In this document: positions 1 to 5,617 of the stretch, in pieces
Layout: each line of letters begins with the position of its first letter
How positions within the stretch are numbered: position 1 is the first letter of the stretch
Assembly (NCBI GenBank): GCA_030695265.1
Contig: JAUYTA010000017.1
Coordinates: 1 to 5,617 of the forward strand
Reading direction: 5' to 3'
Source of the DNA: Bacteroidota bacterium
GTDB lineage: Bacteria; Bacteroidota; Bacteroidia; Bacteroidales; Prolixibacteraceae
Length of the DNA: 5,617 nt
Translations under genes and position numbers: made by a program
The notes under the pieces: generated by a model
Seen by the model: the letters and a program-made list of their open reading frames with translations, nothing else
Told to the model about the DNA's origin: nothing
Database searches by the model: none

Positions 1-470
1 CCGCACAAATGCACAAAGATGGAAGCCGGAGCCACCGAAGCGCCGCCTGCATAGTCGATAAAACCTTGCAACGTAGGAAATCCATCGTGGTAAATATCGT
101 AAATCATCGACTTTGCAAAAGCTTCGAGCGGCCAAAAAGGAATACAGAACCTATCAACAGTTTCGATAAGTTCGGCCTGAGCTGGATTATTCTGTGTTGA
201 ATTAATTATCGTATTGATCCATTTATAAACCTGGTATTCAAACTGTGCCTGATTTTCAGGAGCAATGGTAACATGCTCGGTTTTGTAATCGTCGATAAGG
301 TCGTCGATGGCACGCATAAATTTGTAGCAGTTTTTGGCTGCCTGATATCGCTCGGGTTCCCAGAAATGGGCGGCAATCAGGATATTCGGGTGATCGACAA
401 TTTTTTTGAAATCGATGGAATCGAAAATGTCGAGGTACAGGTCGGTTTGCGTGTGAACTGTTGTTTCCAT
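1..470 (-). CDS. crtB: Squalene/phytoene synthase family protein, N-terminal half (runs off the left edge)
   Basis: Predicted head-to-head prenyl synthase; in a carotenoid cluster it would condense two geranylgeranyl diphosphates to phytoene in the cytoplasm. The frame is open from the ATG at 468-470 to the window edge, giving 156 codons, about half of the usual 280-350 residues. Seen directly: RAIDDLIDDYK at residues 53-63, matching the first Asp-rich DxxxD motif (D56/D57 and D60/D61) that binds Mg-diphosphate in this family; a FWPLEAFAKSMIYD stretch at 112-125; and YAGGASVAPASIF at 140-152, the family's conserved YxxGxAS-type segment. The second Asp-rich motif lies beyond the edge. The start is the first ATG of the frame and is followed at once by plausible protein; there is no Shine-Dalgarno. 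It lies 154 nt downstream of crtI on the same strand, the usual crtI-crtB pairing. Squalene rather than phytoene could be the product; the desaturase neighbour favours phytoene. Confidence 0.88.
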   Translation of the reverse strand, partial: METTVHTQTDLYLDIFDSIDFKKIVDHPNILIAAHFWEPERYQAAKNCYKFMRAIDDLIDDYKTEHVTIAPENQAQFEYQVYKWINTIINSTQNNPAQAELIETVDRFCIPFWPLEAFAKSMIYDIYHDGFPTLQGFIDYAGGASVAPASIFVHLC

Positions 471-488
471 GTTGTTATTGACAATTGG

Positions 489-509
489 ACGATTTACTAT
501 TTACGATTT
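489..509. repeat. Short tandem heptamer repeat, three copies
   Basis: Three head-to-tail 7-mers, ACGATTT, ACTATTT and ACGATTT, at 489-495, 496-502 and 503-509; the middle copy has one mismatch. On the transcribed strand they read AAATCGT/AAATAGT and sit 19-39 nt before the crtB start. Similar AAATCGT runs recur between genes in Bacteroidetes genomes as far as I remember. They may be a slippage product with no function. Confidence 0.6.
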
Positions 510-516
510 TGTTGAG

Positions 517-617
517 ACCATCATTGCGAACGAAATGAAATGTAGTGAAGCAATCTATTCGCGGAGAGACTGCTTTCCCGATCTCCATCGGGACAGGCTG
601 TTCCTCGCAGTGACGGT
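517..617. repeat. Palindromic REP/MITE-like intergenic element
   Basis: About 100 bp with nested inverted repeats. The outer ends are ACCATCATTGCGA (517-529) and, read on the other strand, ACCGTCACTGCGAGGAA (601-617), which match except for a few transitions. Inside, GAAGCAATCT (547-556) pairs imperfectly with AGACTGCTTT (567-576). A perfect 7-bp stem, TCCCGAT/ATCGGGA, follows at 576-582 and 587-593 with loop CTCC. The core TCATTGCGA...GAAGCAATCT matches a palindromic repeat that I recall as scattered between genes in many Bacteroidetes and some other bacteria. It encodes no transposase and is non-autonomous if mobile. It fills most of the crtI-crtB gap, where its hairpins could affect transcript processing or partial termination; that role is inference. 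Confidence 0.8.
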
Positions 618-1650
618 TCTGTAATCAGAGCGTTTTTGCGTCTTTTAAAATACGTTCGCTGGTGAGTTTTACTCCCAAAAGAACTAGCGGAACACCGTTT
701 CCGGGATGTGTGCTTCCACCTGCAAAATACAAATTTTTATACTTTTTATGTTGGTTGTGCGGACGAAAATAACCCATTTGGAAAATGGTATGACCCAGGC
801 TTCCGAAAACTGAACCGCGGGTCACATTGCAGGTTTTCTTCCAGGTTTTTGGCAGGTAGCTCACTTCGAATTTTATGTGATCTTCAATGTCGTCCATTCC
901 AGCTTTTTTTAACCGGCTGATCACTCCGGCACGTGCAGTTTGCTTCAGTTTTTTCCAGTCCTGATCGTATTTTGTGTCTATATGAGCCACGGGAACAATC
1001 ACCGACAGCGTGTCGTGATTTTCAGGAGCAGCTGACTTGTCGCTTCGAACAGGTGCATGAATGTAAAAACTCGGCTCTCGGGAGAGCGATTTTTCCTTGA
1101 AAATCTTGTTCAGTCCGTCTTTGTAAGGATCATTCAGAAATACGCTGTGGTGGTCGAGTTGCGGATAAACTTTATCGACTCCCCAATGAAAAACGATGGC
1201 CGAACAGGAATATTTTTGCTTTTTCAACCGGTCAGCGGCTTCCTTGTCGGGCAGCAACTCCTTGTAAACGTATGGCAAATCGGCGCTGGCAATCACCAAA
1301 TCAGCATGAACAATTGTCCCATCTTTCAGCAGAATTCCCTCGGTTTTATTGCCGTTCAGAATGATTTTTTCTATCGGTTTTTTGTAATGAATGGTCACTC
1401 CCAAACTGGTGGCTTTTTCGAGCAATTTTTCAACAATCCGGTGCATTCCGCCTTTCGGGAACAAAGCGCCTTCGGCAATTTCGGTACCCGGAAGCATCGA
1501 AAAAAATGCGGGCGCCTGATACGGATTCTGGCCCACATAAATGTTCTGGAACGTGAAAGCCATTCGCAGGTGCCGGTTCTTGAAAAACCGTTTGATATAG
1601 TCAGTGTGAAATATCCAAACTTTCAGTTTCAGTAGTAGCCGCATACTTTT

Positions 1651-1684
1651 AAAATTCACAAACTGGAACAGGTGATTGAATTTT
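1651..1684 (-). other. Weak inverted repeat just downstream of the crtI internal TAG
   Basis: On the transcribed strand AAAATTCA (1684-1677) and TGAATTTT (1658-1651) are perfect 8-nt inverted arms around an 18-nt loop, and the loop itself contains CTG-TTC-CAG. The structure starts 8 nt after the TAG. Only one of the eight pairs is G-C, so the RNA stem would be weak, and A/T-rich coding DNA gives such pairs by chance. It is listed only because of its position. Confidence 0.2.
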
Positions 1685-1692
1685 TTGCCCAG

Positions 1693-1695
1693 CTA
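1693..1695 (-). other. In-frame premature TAG codon in crtI
   Basis: The plus strand reads cta here, which is TAG in the crtI frame. It lies between ...FFNLSIND and LGKKFNHLFQF.... The upstream and downstream open frames are exactly in register: 33 nt separate the TAG from the downstream GTG. No insertion or deletion is needed to join them. Sense codons one base away include CAG, TAC/TAT, TTG, TGG, TCG, AAG and GAG, so a single substitution or one base-call error explains it. The same stop is absent in frame from the other genes here. Confidence 0.9.
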
Positions 1696-2131
1696 ATCGT
1701 TTATCGACAGGTTGAAAAACTCATACCCTTCTTTTACGTATTCCTGAAATTTTGGAAAACTTCCCGGTTCGATGGCTTCAAGTTGAGCTTTCATCTTTTC
1801 TGGATTCCGGGTAAAAGCGAAATCGCTTCCATCGCTGAAAAACAATTTGTAAACAGGTTCGAGCGAAGTGGTTTCCAAATCCTTTTCCAGATCGATTCCC
1901 AATTCTGATAAGACCTTCCGGTAAAGCGACGGCATCAGCAAAATGGTGGCGCCCAAATCAAATCGGTGTCCTTCCTGAATCAATTGTCCGCAGCGGCCGC
2001 CCGGATTGGCATTCTTCTCATATACCTCAACTGCGTATCCGTTTTGGGCAAGAAATGCGGCAGTGGCAATTCCACCTACACCTGCACCGATAATTACCGC
2101 TTTTTTCATGTTTTTTTTACTGTTATTGAAC

Positions 2132-2155
2132 CACATAGACACATAGCACACATAG
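2132..2155. repeat. Short tandem CACATAG repeat upstream of crtI
   Basis: Three copies of CACATAG at 2132-2138, 2140-2146 and 2149-2155, spaced 8 and 9 nt apart. They lie 23-46 nt upstream of the crtI ATG. Translating them produces the spurious MCYVSMWF extension of crtI. I recall comparable ACCACATAG...ACATAG spacers between Bacteroidetes genes. Function unknown. Confidence 0.6.
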
Positions 2156-2176
2156 TTTTTTTTTGTTTATCTATTT

Positions 2177-2196
2177 AACCACAAGGCCTCACAGAG
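2177..2196. repeat. ACCACAAGG...CACAGAG intergenic spacer motif
   Basis: AACCACAAGGCCTCACAGAG resembles a degenerate version of the CACATAG array 22 nt away, sharing the AACCACA beginning and a CACAGAG ending. It lies just downstream of the GNAT stop codon. I recall similar spacer text between Bacteroidetes genes; its role is unknown and the likeness could be partly chance. Confidence 0.4.
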
Positions 2197-2208
2197 TAAT
2201 TACTGCAA

Positions 2209-2745
2209 TTATCCAAATTCAGGAGGAAAAACTACCATTCCTGAAACACCGGATAATGAACCTTCGATAAGTTCCACAGCCATAAATACATCGTCGGACG
2301 GCAATGGTATCTGTGTTTTTATTCCCCACGTTGAGGCTGGTTTATATCCAAATCGCGGATAATATTCCTGATGTCCGATCAGGATAACCGATTGAAATCC
2401 GAGTTCTTTTGCTTTTTGATGTCCGGCTAAAATGAGTTGTGAGCCAATTCCCTGTTTCTGAAATTCAGGAAGTACCGAGACTGGTCCAAGTACAAGCGAT
2501 TCGAAAGTTTCCTGATCGCTTTTTATTCGCATGGGAGTGAACAGGATGTGCCCTGCGATTTGTCCGTCCATTTCGGCAACCAGTGAAAGTTCAGGAATAA
2601 AAGTGTTGGCTTTGTGCAGATTTTCAACGAGCTTGTCTTCATTGCCATCGCTGAAAGGCATGGTTTCGAAAGCTTTTTCTGTTAACTCAACAACACGGGC
2701 GTAATCACCCGGAGTTTCCTGACGGATGGTAATGTTTTGGTTCAT
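2209..2745 (-). CDS. GNAT family N-acetyltransferase (YhbS/COG3153-like)
   Basis: Predicted cytoplasmic acetyl-CoA-dependent N-acetyltransferase; the acceptor cannot be told from sequence. It has 178 residues, a normal single-domain GNAT length. Seen: the N-terminal strand and helix ITIRQETPGDYARVVELTEKAF (5-26); LSLVAEMDGQIAGHILFTP (53-71), the central strands; and LGPVSVLPEFQ (86-96) followed by QKQGIGS (96-102), the Q/RxxGxG/A acetyl-CoA pyrophosphate loop. YYPRFGY (128-134) is a typical distal element of this subgroup, and the C-terminus ends FPPEF. The ATG at 2743-2745 begins the first GNAT strand, so the start is well placed; the stop is TAA. No Shine-Dalgarno is visible; a hairpin ends 4 nt before the ATG. 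crtI begins 99 nt downstream on the same strand, so co-transcription is possible, but no link to carotenoid synthesis is known to me. Confidence 0.9.
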   Translation of the reverse strand: MNQNITIRQETPGDYARVVELTEKAFETMPFSDGNEDKLVENLHKANTFIPELSLVAEMDGQIAGHILFTPMRIKSDQETFESLVLGPVSVLPEFQKQGIGSQLILAGHQKAKELGFQSVILIGHQEYYPRFGYKPASTWGIKTQIPLPSDDVFMAVELIEGSLSGVSGMVVFPPEFG

Positions 2746-2749
2746 GATT

Positions 2750-2779
2750 ATTGATTTTCAACGTGAAAGTATAATCAAT
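2750..2779 (-). promoter_or_regulatory. Hairpin/dyad immediately upstream of the GNAT start codon
   Basis: On the transcribed strand the leader folds as AUUGAU, then bulge UAUAC, then UUUCA, loop CGU, UGAAA and AUCAAU: an 11-bp stem with one 5-nt bulge on the 5' side. It ends 4 nt before the ATG, where it would cover the ribosome-binding area. It could act as an RNA element or, as DNA, as an operator dyad (ATTGATT/AATCAAT with an inner TTTCA/TGAAA). The pairing is seen directly; any function is inferred. A/T richness makes chance pairing possible. Confidence 0.35.
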
Positions 2780-2805
2780 CCATCTATCATGAAAAATAAA
2801 ATGGC

Positions 2806-2844
2806 ATGAATGGCCTGTTTTTGCCGATGAATAACCTGTTTTGC
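2806..2844. repeat. Imperfect direct repeat in the GNAT upstream region
   Basis: ATGAATGGCCTGTTTTTGC (2806-2824) and ATGAATAACCTGTTTTGC (2827-2844) differ by two transitions and one T. Their starts are 21 nt apart, two helical turns, and they lie 61-99 nt upstream of the GNAT start. The second copy also forms AACCTG-TTTTG-CAGGTT (2833-2849), a 6-bp inverted repeat. Two like-oriented sites at helical spacing would suit a DNA-binding regulator, but duplication by slippage is equally possible. Confidence 0.4.
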
Positions 2845-2884
2845 AGGTTTGAAGCAGTGACTAAAAAATGGTTATTCTGCATTA

Positions 2885-5521
2885 TTATTTCAGTCCAAAA
2901 CGGTAGCTGAATTTGAGCAGAAATACGTTGTGCGGTTTGTTATCACCGCCATCAAAAAGATCGCCTAAGTCATCTGACAGGTTAAGATTTCCGGAGCTAT
3001 CGGAGCTGCTTCTGGATTGGCTCCAAACCAGAAAGAGCGACGATCCTGGACTGTATTCCCATCGCAAAACAAGGTTGGAAAGAAATTCCTTGAAATTGAA
3101 ATCTTTGCGGTCAAAACGATAATCTGTTAGCTGGTCGTTGTTTTCATCAATCAGGTATTTATCGCCATCCCGGCTGATCTGGTTGGGTGTATAAATTCGG
3201 AATCGATCGGGGAAATTGTCGCCCATCGGGTTCACAATCTGTTTGTGTTTGCTGTAAGCGCCGGTTGCAATAAACGGCTGTCCCCAGTATTGGAGCGTCA
3301 GATCGGGGCTAAGATTTACATTTACCCTGAACGATGCACTGACGGTTTCGCGGTCGATGCTGGCAAAAATGTATTTCTTTTCCTGATTTACTTTTACTGA
3401 AGTTACATACTGAAGTTCGCTGAATGATTTGCTAAAGCTCGGGTTGAATGAAAGTACCAGGTAATTAGTTGGTTTATACGAGAACCCGCCTTCAGAATAG
3501 AAACTATTTGAGCTATTGGCATAACCGTTACGGAAATTGGAAAAGGCTTCAAAAACCAACTTTTTCCGGCTGTCGGTCGAAAAACCAAAACGAACGTTCC
3601 AGTTTCCCGGAGTTTTCATCATGGGACCGCCGCGCAAAATACTTTGATCGAGATTATTGCCCCTGAAAGATCCTCCGGTAAAAACTCTCCAGAAATTCTT
3701 TAAATTCATGTTGGCATTCCATTCCAGCCCGTTACCCAGCTGGTCGCCTTCAAAATTCATAACCGAATAAACATCGGCATTAATGCTGTATCGCCTGTAA
3801 ATCCCTTTGGGCTCAAACTGTTGGTATTGGCCCCAAACTACCGATAAAACATTGTTTGCCTCGCGCAGGTAGCCCACGTCGTTGGTTTCGAAGCCCGGCG
3901 ATTTCCAGATCGACACACCCATAAAATTCCAGTTCCCGTTTTGCTTGACAATCTGCAGCCGTCCGCCTGTTCCTGACAGCGATGTACGAGTTGTATCCAA
4001 AACGGAGTAGCTGTTGTCAGGTCGTTGAAAGTACCTTACAGGCGATCGTTGCGTATTCTCAATGGCTTTTTTCGATCCTTGCACAGTGCTGAATGCAGCA
4101 TTGAAATTAACCATCCAGTTTTTATTGTCGAAATATTGGGTGAAATCGGCGCCTGCAGTATAAGCCGACTGGTGCAGGTAATCGCGTACCACATCGTTCA
4201 TTGACCGGTTTGTTGCGGTAAACATTCCTCCAACAAGGGTATTTCCGTTGCGACTGTCTTTTTGCACACGTCCAATGAAATAGTTGGTGAGCGGCTCTAC
4301 CATCCTGTTGAACCTTCCTCCAACAGTATCAATTTCGGCAAATTCGTCGTTGGTTACAGCGTTGATAAAGCCAACCGACAGTCCGCTTTTTGTTTTTCCG
4401 GTTAATTTAGCGGCTCCCAAAATGGTTGACTGAATGGGTACGTCGGCATACCAACCGTCTTCGAGATCGGGCGAAACCTGCGGCCTGCGTCCAATCCGGC
4501 GCGAATAAAACAAGTTGTCGTTGCCATTTTCGCCGTCGCCAATACCCAATCCAAAACTGGTAATGTTTTTCCCTTCAATAAAAAATGGCCGTTTTTCCCT
4601 GAAGAAAGTTTCGTAGGCCGAAAGGTTTACCTCCGATGGATCAGCCTCCACCTGGCCGAAATCGGGATTGATCGTGAGATCCATCGTCATGTTATTGGTA
4701 ACGCCGATCTTGGCATCCAGTCCCGCATTAATTCCTGAAAGGCGTCCTTTCGACAGAAAAGGATTTTCAGGAACAGCTTTGAAAGTTTCGGTTTTGGCAA
4801 CCATATATGGAGTTACATCGAAAATTTTTCGTGGTTTAATTTCTTCCAGTCCTTTCATTTCGCCATACAGGTGAACCATTCCGGGCGCTTCTTTCGTAAT
4901 GTGTTGCCAGAATTCTGTTTCATTTTTCCGGTAGAGAATCCGGCCCACTTGAAGCCCCCATAACGTACCAAAATTTTTATCGAACCTCACCTGGCTGAAC
5001 GGAATTTTCATCTCGGCAACCCAACCTTCACTGTTGATCGAGGTTTGAACCCACCAGTTAGGATCCCACGACGGATCTTCATATTCACCGTCGTTCATTA
5101 CCATACGGTCGTATTTTACTCCTGCCGAGCTAACACCAAAAAGGAAGCCTGTGCGCAAATCGTGAAAGCTATCGAAAATGACTCCGACCAGATCGCCATC
5201 GGCTTCATCACGCCGGGTCAGGCGGTTGACAATGCTGTCGGGGCTTGTGTCGAAGGCTTTAATGGCCACATAAAGGCAATTGTCGTCGAACAAAATATTG
5301 AACTCGGTACGCTGGGAGGCTGCCCGTCCGCTAAAAGGTTCGTACTGGGTAAAATCGTCGATCCATGTACCCGATTGCCATGCAGCATCGTCGAGAATTC
5401 CGTTTATTGTCGGTGGTGTTGAAGTGCGGGTAGCGGTGTATAGCTTCTTTTCGGGTGTTTGGGAGTAACTGGAAAAGAGAAATCCAACAATCAGCATTCC
5501 GCAAATAAGACATTTTTTCAT
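2885..5521 (-). CDS. Exported CBM9-like / DUF5916 outer-membrane protein
   Basis: An 878-residue secreted protein, probably in the outer membrane; substrate and role are unknown. Residues 1-20 are a Sec signal peptide (KK, then a hydrophobic stretch at about 9-16, with likely cleavage near SYS-Q21). Cys4 and Cys7 lie before the hydrophobic core, so it is not a lipoprotein. Residues about 36-225 form a CBM9-like beta-sandwich: PPTINGILDDAAW (36-48), LYVAIKAFD (83-91), WVAEMKIPFSQVRF (167-180) and WGLQVGRILYRKNE (188-201). From about 235 to the end is the DUF5916 region, with its signature DLTINPDFGQVEADPSEVNL (281-300) then FFREKRPFFIEG (306-317). Alternating aromatic/polar strands continue to the terminal FSYRFGLK, as in beta-barrels. 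Length is normal for the family and the frame is unbroken. The ATG at 5521 directly precedes the signal peptide; an AGG 4 nt upstream is a weak Shine-Dalgarno. The CBM9-like label suggests carbohydrate contact, but binding is not shown by sequence. Confidence 0.88.
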   Translation of the reverse strand: MKKCLICGMLIVGFLFSSYSQTPEKKLYTATRTSTPPTINGILDDAAWQSGTWIDDFTQYEPFSGRAASQRTEFNILFDDNCLYVAIKAFDTSPDSIVNRLTRRDEADGDLVGVIFDSFHDLRTGFLFGVSSAGVKYDRMVMNDGEYEDPSWDPNWWVQTSINSEGWVAEMKIPFSQVRFDKNFGTLWGLQVGRILYRKNETEFWQHITKEAPGMVHLYGEMKGLEEIKPRKIFDVTPYMVAKTETFKAVPENPFLSKGRLSGINAGLDAKIGVTNNMTMDLTINPDFGQVEADPSEVNLSAYETFFREKRPFFIEGKNITSFGLGIGDGENGNDNLFYSRRIGRRPQVSPDLEDGWYADVPIQSTILGAAKLTGKTKSGLSVGFINAVTNDEFAEIDTVGGRFNRMVEPLTNYFIGRVQKDSRNGNTLVGGMFTATNRSMNDVVRDYLHQSAYTAGADFTQYFDNKNWMVNFNAAFSTVQGSKKAIENTQRSPVRYFQRPDNSYSVLDTTRTSLSGTGGRLQIVKQNGNWNFMGVSIWKSPGFETNDVGYLREANNVLSVVWGQYQQFEPKGIYRRYSINADVYSVMNFEGDQLGNGLEWNANMNLKNFWRVFTGGSFRGNNLDQSILRGGPMMKTPGNWNVRFGFSTDSRKKLVFEAFSNFRNGYANSSNSFYSEGGFSYKPTNYLVLSFNPSFSKSFSELQYVTSVKVNQEKKYIFASIDRETVSASFRVNVNLSPDLTLQYWGQPFIATGAYSKHKQIVNPMGDNFPDRFRIYTPNQISRDGDKYLIDENNDQLTDYRFDRKDFNFKEFLSNLVLRWEYSPGSSLFLVWSQSRSSSDSSGNLNLSDDLGDLFDGGDNKPHNVFLLKFSYRFGLK

Positions 5522-5617
5522 AAAACCTGGGTTTCTGTTTTTCTAAGCTTTTGTTTTTTGTTGCTGAATATAGAGACGCCTAATTGCTGCATTCGTTACA
5601 TGTTTTCTCAATAATTG
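5522..5617. other. Upstream region of the DUF5916 gene; no clear promoter
   Basis: This 96-base stretch holds no open frame of note. On the transcribed strand it is A-rich just before the gene, as in many Bacteroidetes leaders. A small dyad, AAACC-CA-GGTTT (5534-5523), ends 1 nt before the start codon; its 2-nt centre is too tight for a full RNA hairpin. I found no TTTG / TAnnTTTG pair at a suitable spacing. The gene's promoter may lie beyond the right edge. Confidence 0.4.

Larger units (their letters stand above)
625..2109 (-). pseudogene. crtI: Phytoene desaturase (CrtI family) interrupted by one in-frame TAG
   Basis: FAD-dependent carotenoid desaturase, expected to convert phytoene to a conjugated carotene at the membrane. 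Read through the TAG, it spans 494 codon positions, the normal CrtI length. Seen: a Rossmann GAGVGG at residues 8-13; E31 at the end of the second strand, positioned for the FAD ribose; PGGRCGQ at 36-42; a central FQNIYVGQNPYQAP segment; and the C-terminal CrtI signature FAGGSTHPGNGVP at 462-474. Codon 139 (1693-1695) is TAG, with the same frame continuing on both sides and no other defect. The ATG at 2109 is chosen because MKKAVIIGAG begins there; the longer frame from 2151 only translates an ACATAG repeat. A GTG at 1659 could restart the C-terminal part, but that piece lacks the FAD-binding N-terminus. It lies 99 nt after the GNAT gene and 154 nt before crtB. A carotenoid desaturase other than phytoene desaturase (CrtD-like) cannot be excluded. 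It may be functional if the TAG is an error or is read through. Confidence 0.85.

Noticed and set aside
1057..1635. 192-codon open frame on the plus strand
   Set aside because: It lies wholly antisense to crtI, whose motifs are well conserved; its translation is rich in Phe and Asn with no recognisable motif, as expected of a shadow frame.
625..1659. Separate 344-residue gene starting at GTG 1659
   Set aside because: It is exactly in frame with the upstream FAD-binding part and completes a standard-length CrtI. A free-standing C-terminal part without the GxGxxG region is not a known functional unit, so it is treated as one broken gene.
625..2109. Reassigned TAG genetic code or pyrrolysine insertion
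   Set aside because: Roughly 1,700 codons in the window contain only this one in-frame TAG. The other three gene ends seen use TGA or TAA, which is neutral. No tRNA or Pyl machinery is visible. A single nonsense change is simpler.
2110..2151. 14-residue N-terminal extension of crtI
   Set aside because: It is translated from the CACATAG repeat and precedes the natural start MKKAVIIGAG.
2833..2849. Rho-independent terminator for the 878-residue gene
   Set aside because: The 6-bp AACCTG/CAGGTT stem is weak and no T-run follows it on the minus strand.
5045..5422. 125-codon open frame on the plus strand
   Set aside because: It is antisense to the CBM9-like domain of the 878-residue protein, which has clear family motifs in the opposite frame.
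5522..5617. Bacteroidetes -33/-7 promoter
   Set aside because: The TATATTC on the minus strand departs from TAnnTTTG, and the nearest TTG lies about 40 nt away from it, too far for a -33 element.

Overview
The window looks like a chromosomal segment of a Bacteroidota (Bacteroidetes) bacterium. Three things suggest this: a carotenoid desaturase and synthase pair of the type common in that phylum, a large outer-membrane protein of the CBM9-like/DUF5916 type that is mostly found there, and A/T-rich leaders without clear Shine-Dalgarno sites. Similarity to marine or anaerobic Marinilabiliales/Prolixibacteraceae-type proteins is an impression from memory, not a search result. No phage, plasmid, CRISPR, tRNA or rRNA signal was seen.

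All four genes lie on the minus strand, so transcription runs from right to left. From 5521 down to 2885 is an 878-residue exported protein with an N-terminal CBM9-like domain and a DUF5916 beta-barrel-like domain. From 2745 to 2209 is a GNAT acetyltransferase. From 2109 to 625 is a phytoene-desaturase (CrtI) family gene, complete at both ends but interrupted by an in-frame TAG at codon 139. From 470 to the left edge is the first half of a squalene/phytoene synthase (CrtB family). The last two form the core of a carotenoid route: CrtB would join two geranylgeranyl diphosphates into phytoene and CrtI would desaturate it. The other two genes have no obvious part in that pathway.

The gaps hold repeats and possible control elements. 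The crtI-crtB gap (471-624) has a palindromic REP/MITE-like element and a tandem heptamer. The GNAT-crtI gap (2110-2208) has ACATAG-type short repeats. The leader in front of the GNAT gene (2746-2884) has an imperfect direct repeat and a hairpin ending 4 nt before the start codon. No convincing Bacteroidetes-type -33/-7 promoter (TTTG / TAnnTTTG) was found. No gap exceeds 300 bases.

The most notable observation is the TAG in crtI. The reading frame on both sides is intact and keeps its conserved motifs, so the gene is a very recent pseudogene, carries a sequencing or assembly error, or is read through. Nothing in the window amounts to a convincing undescribed system.
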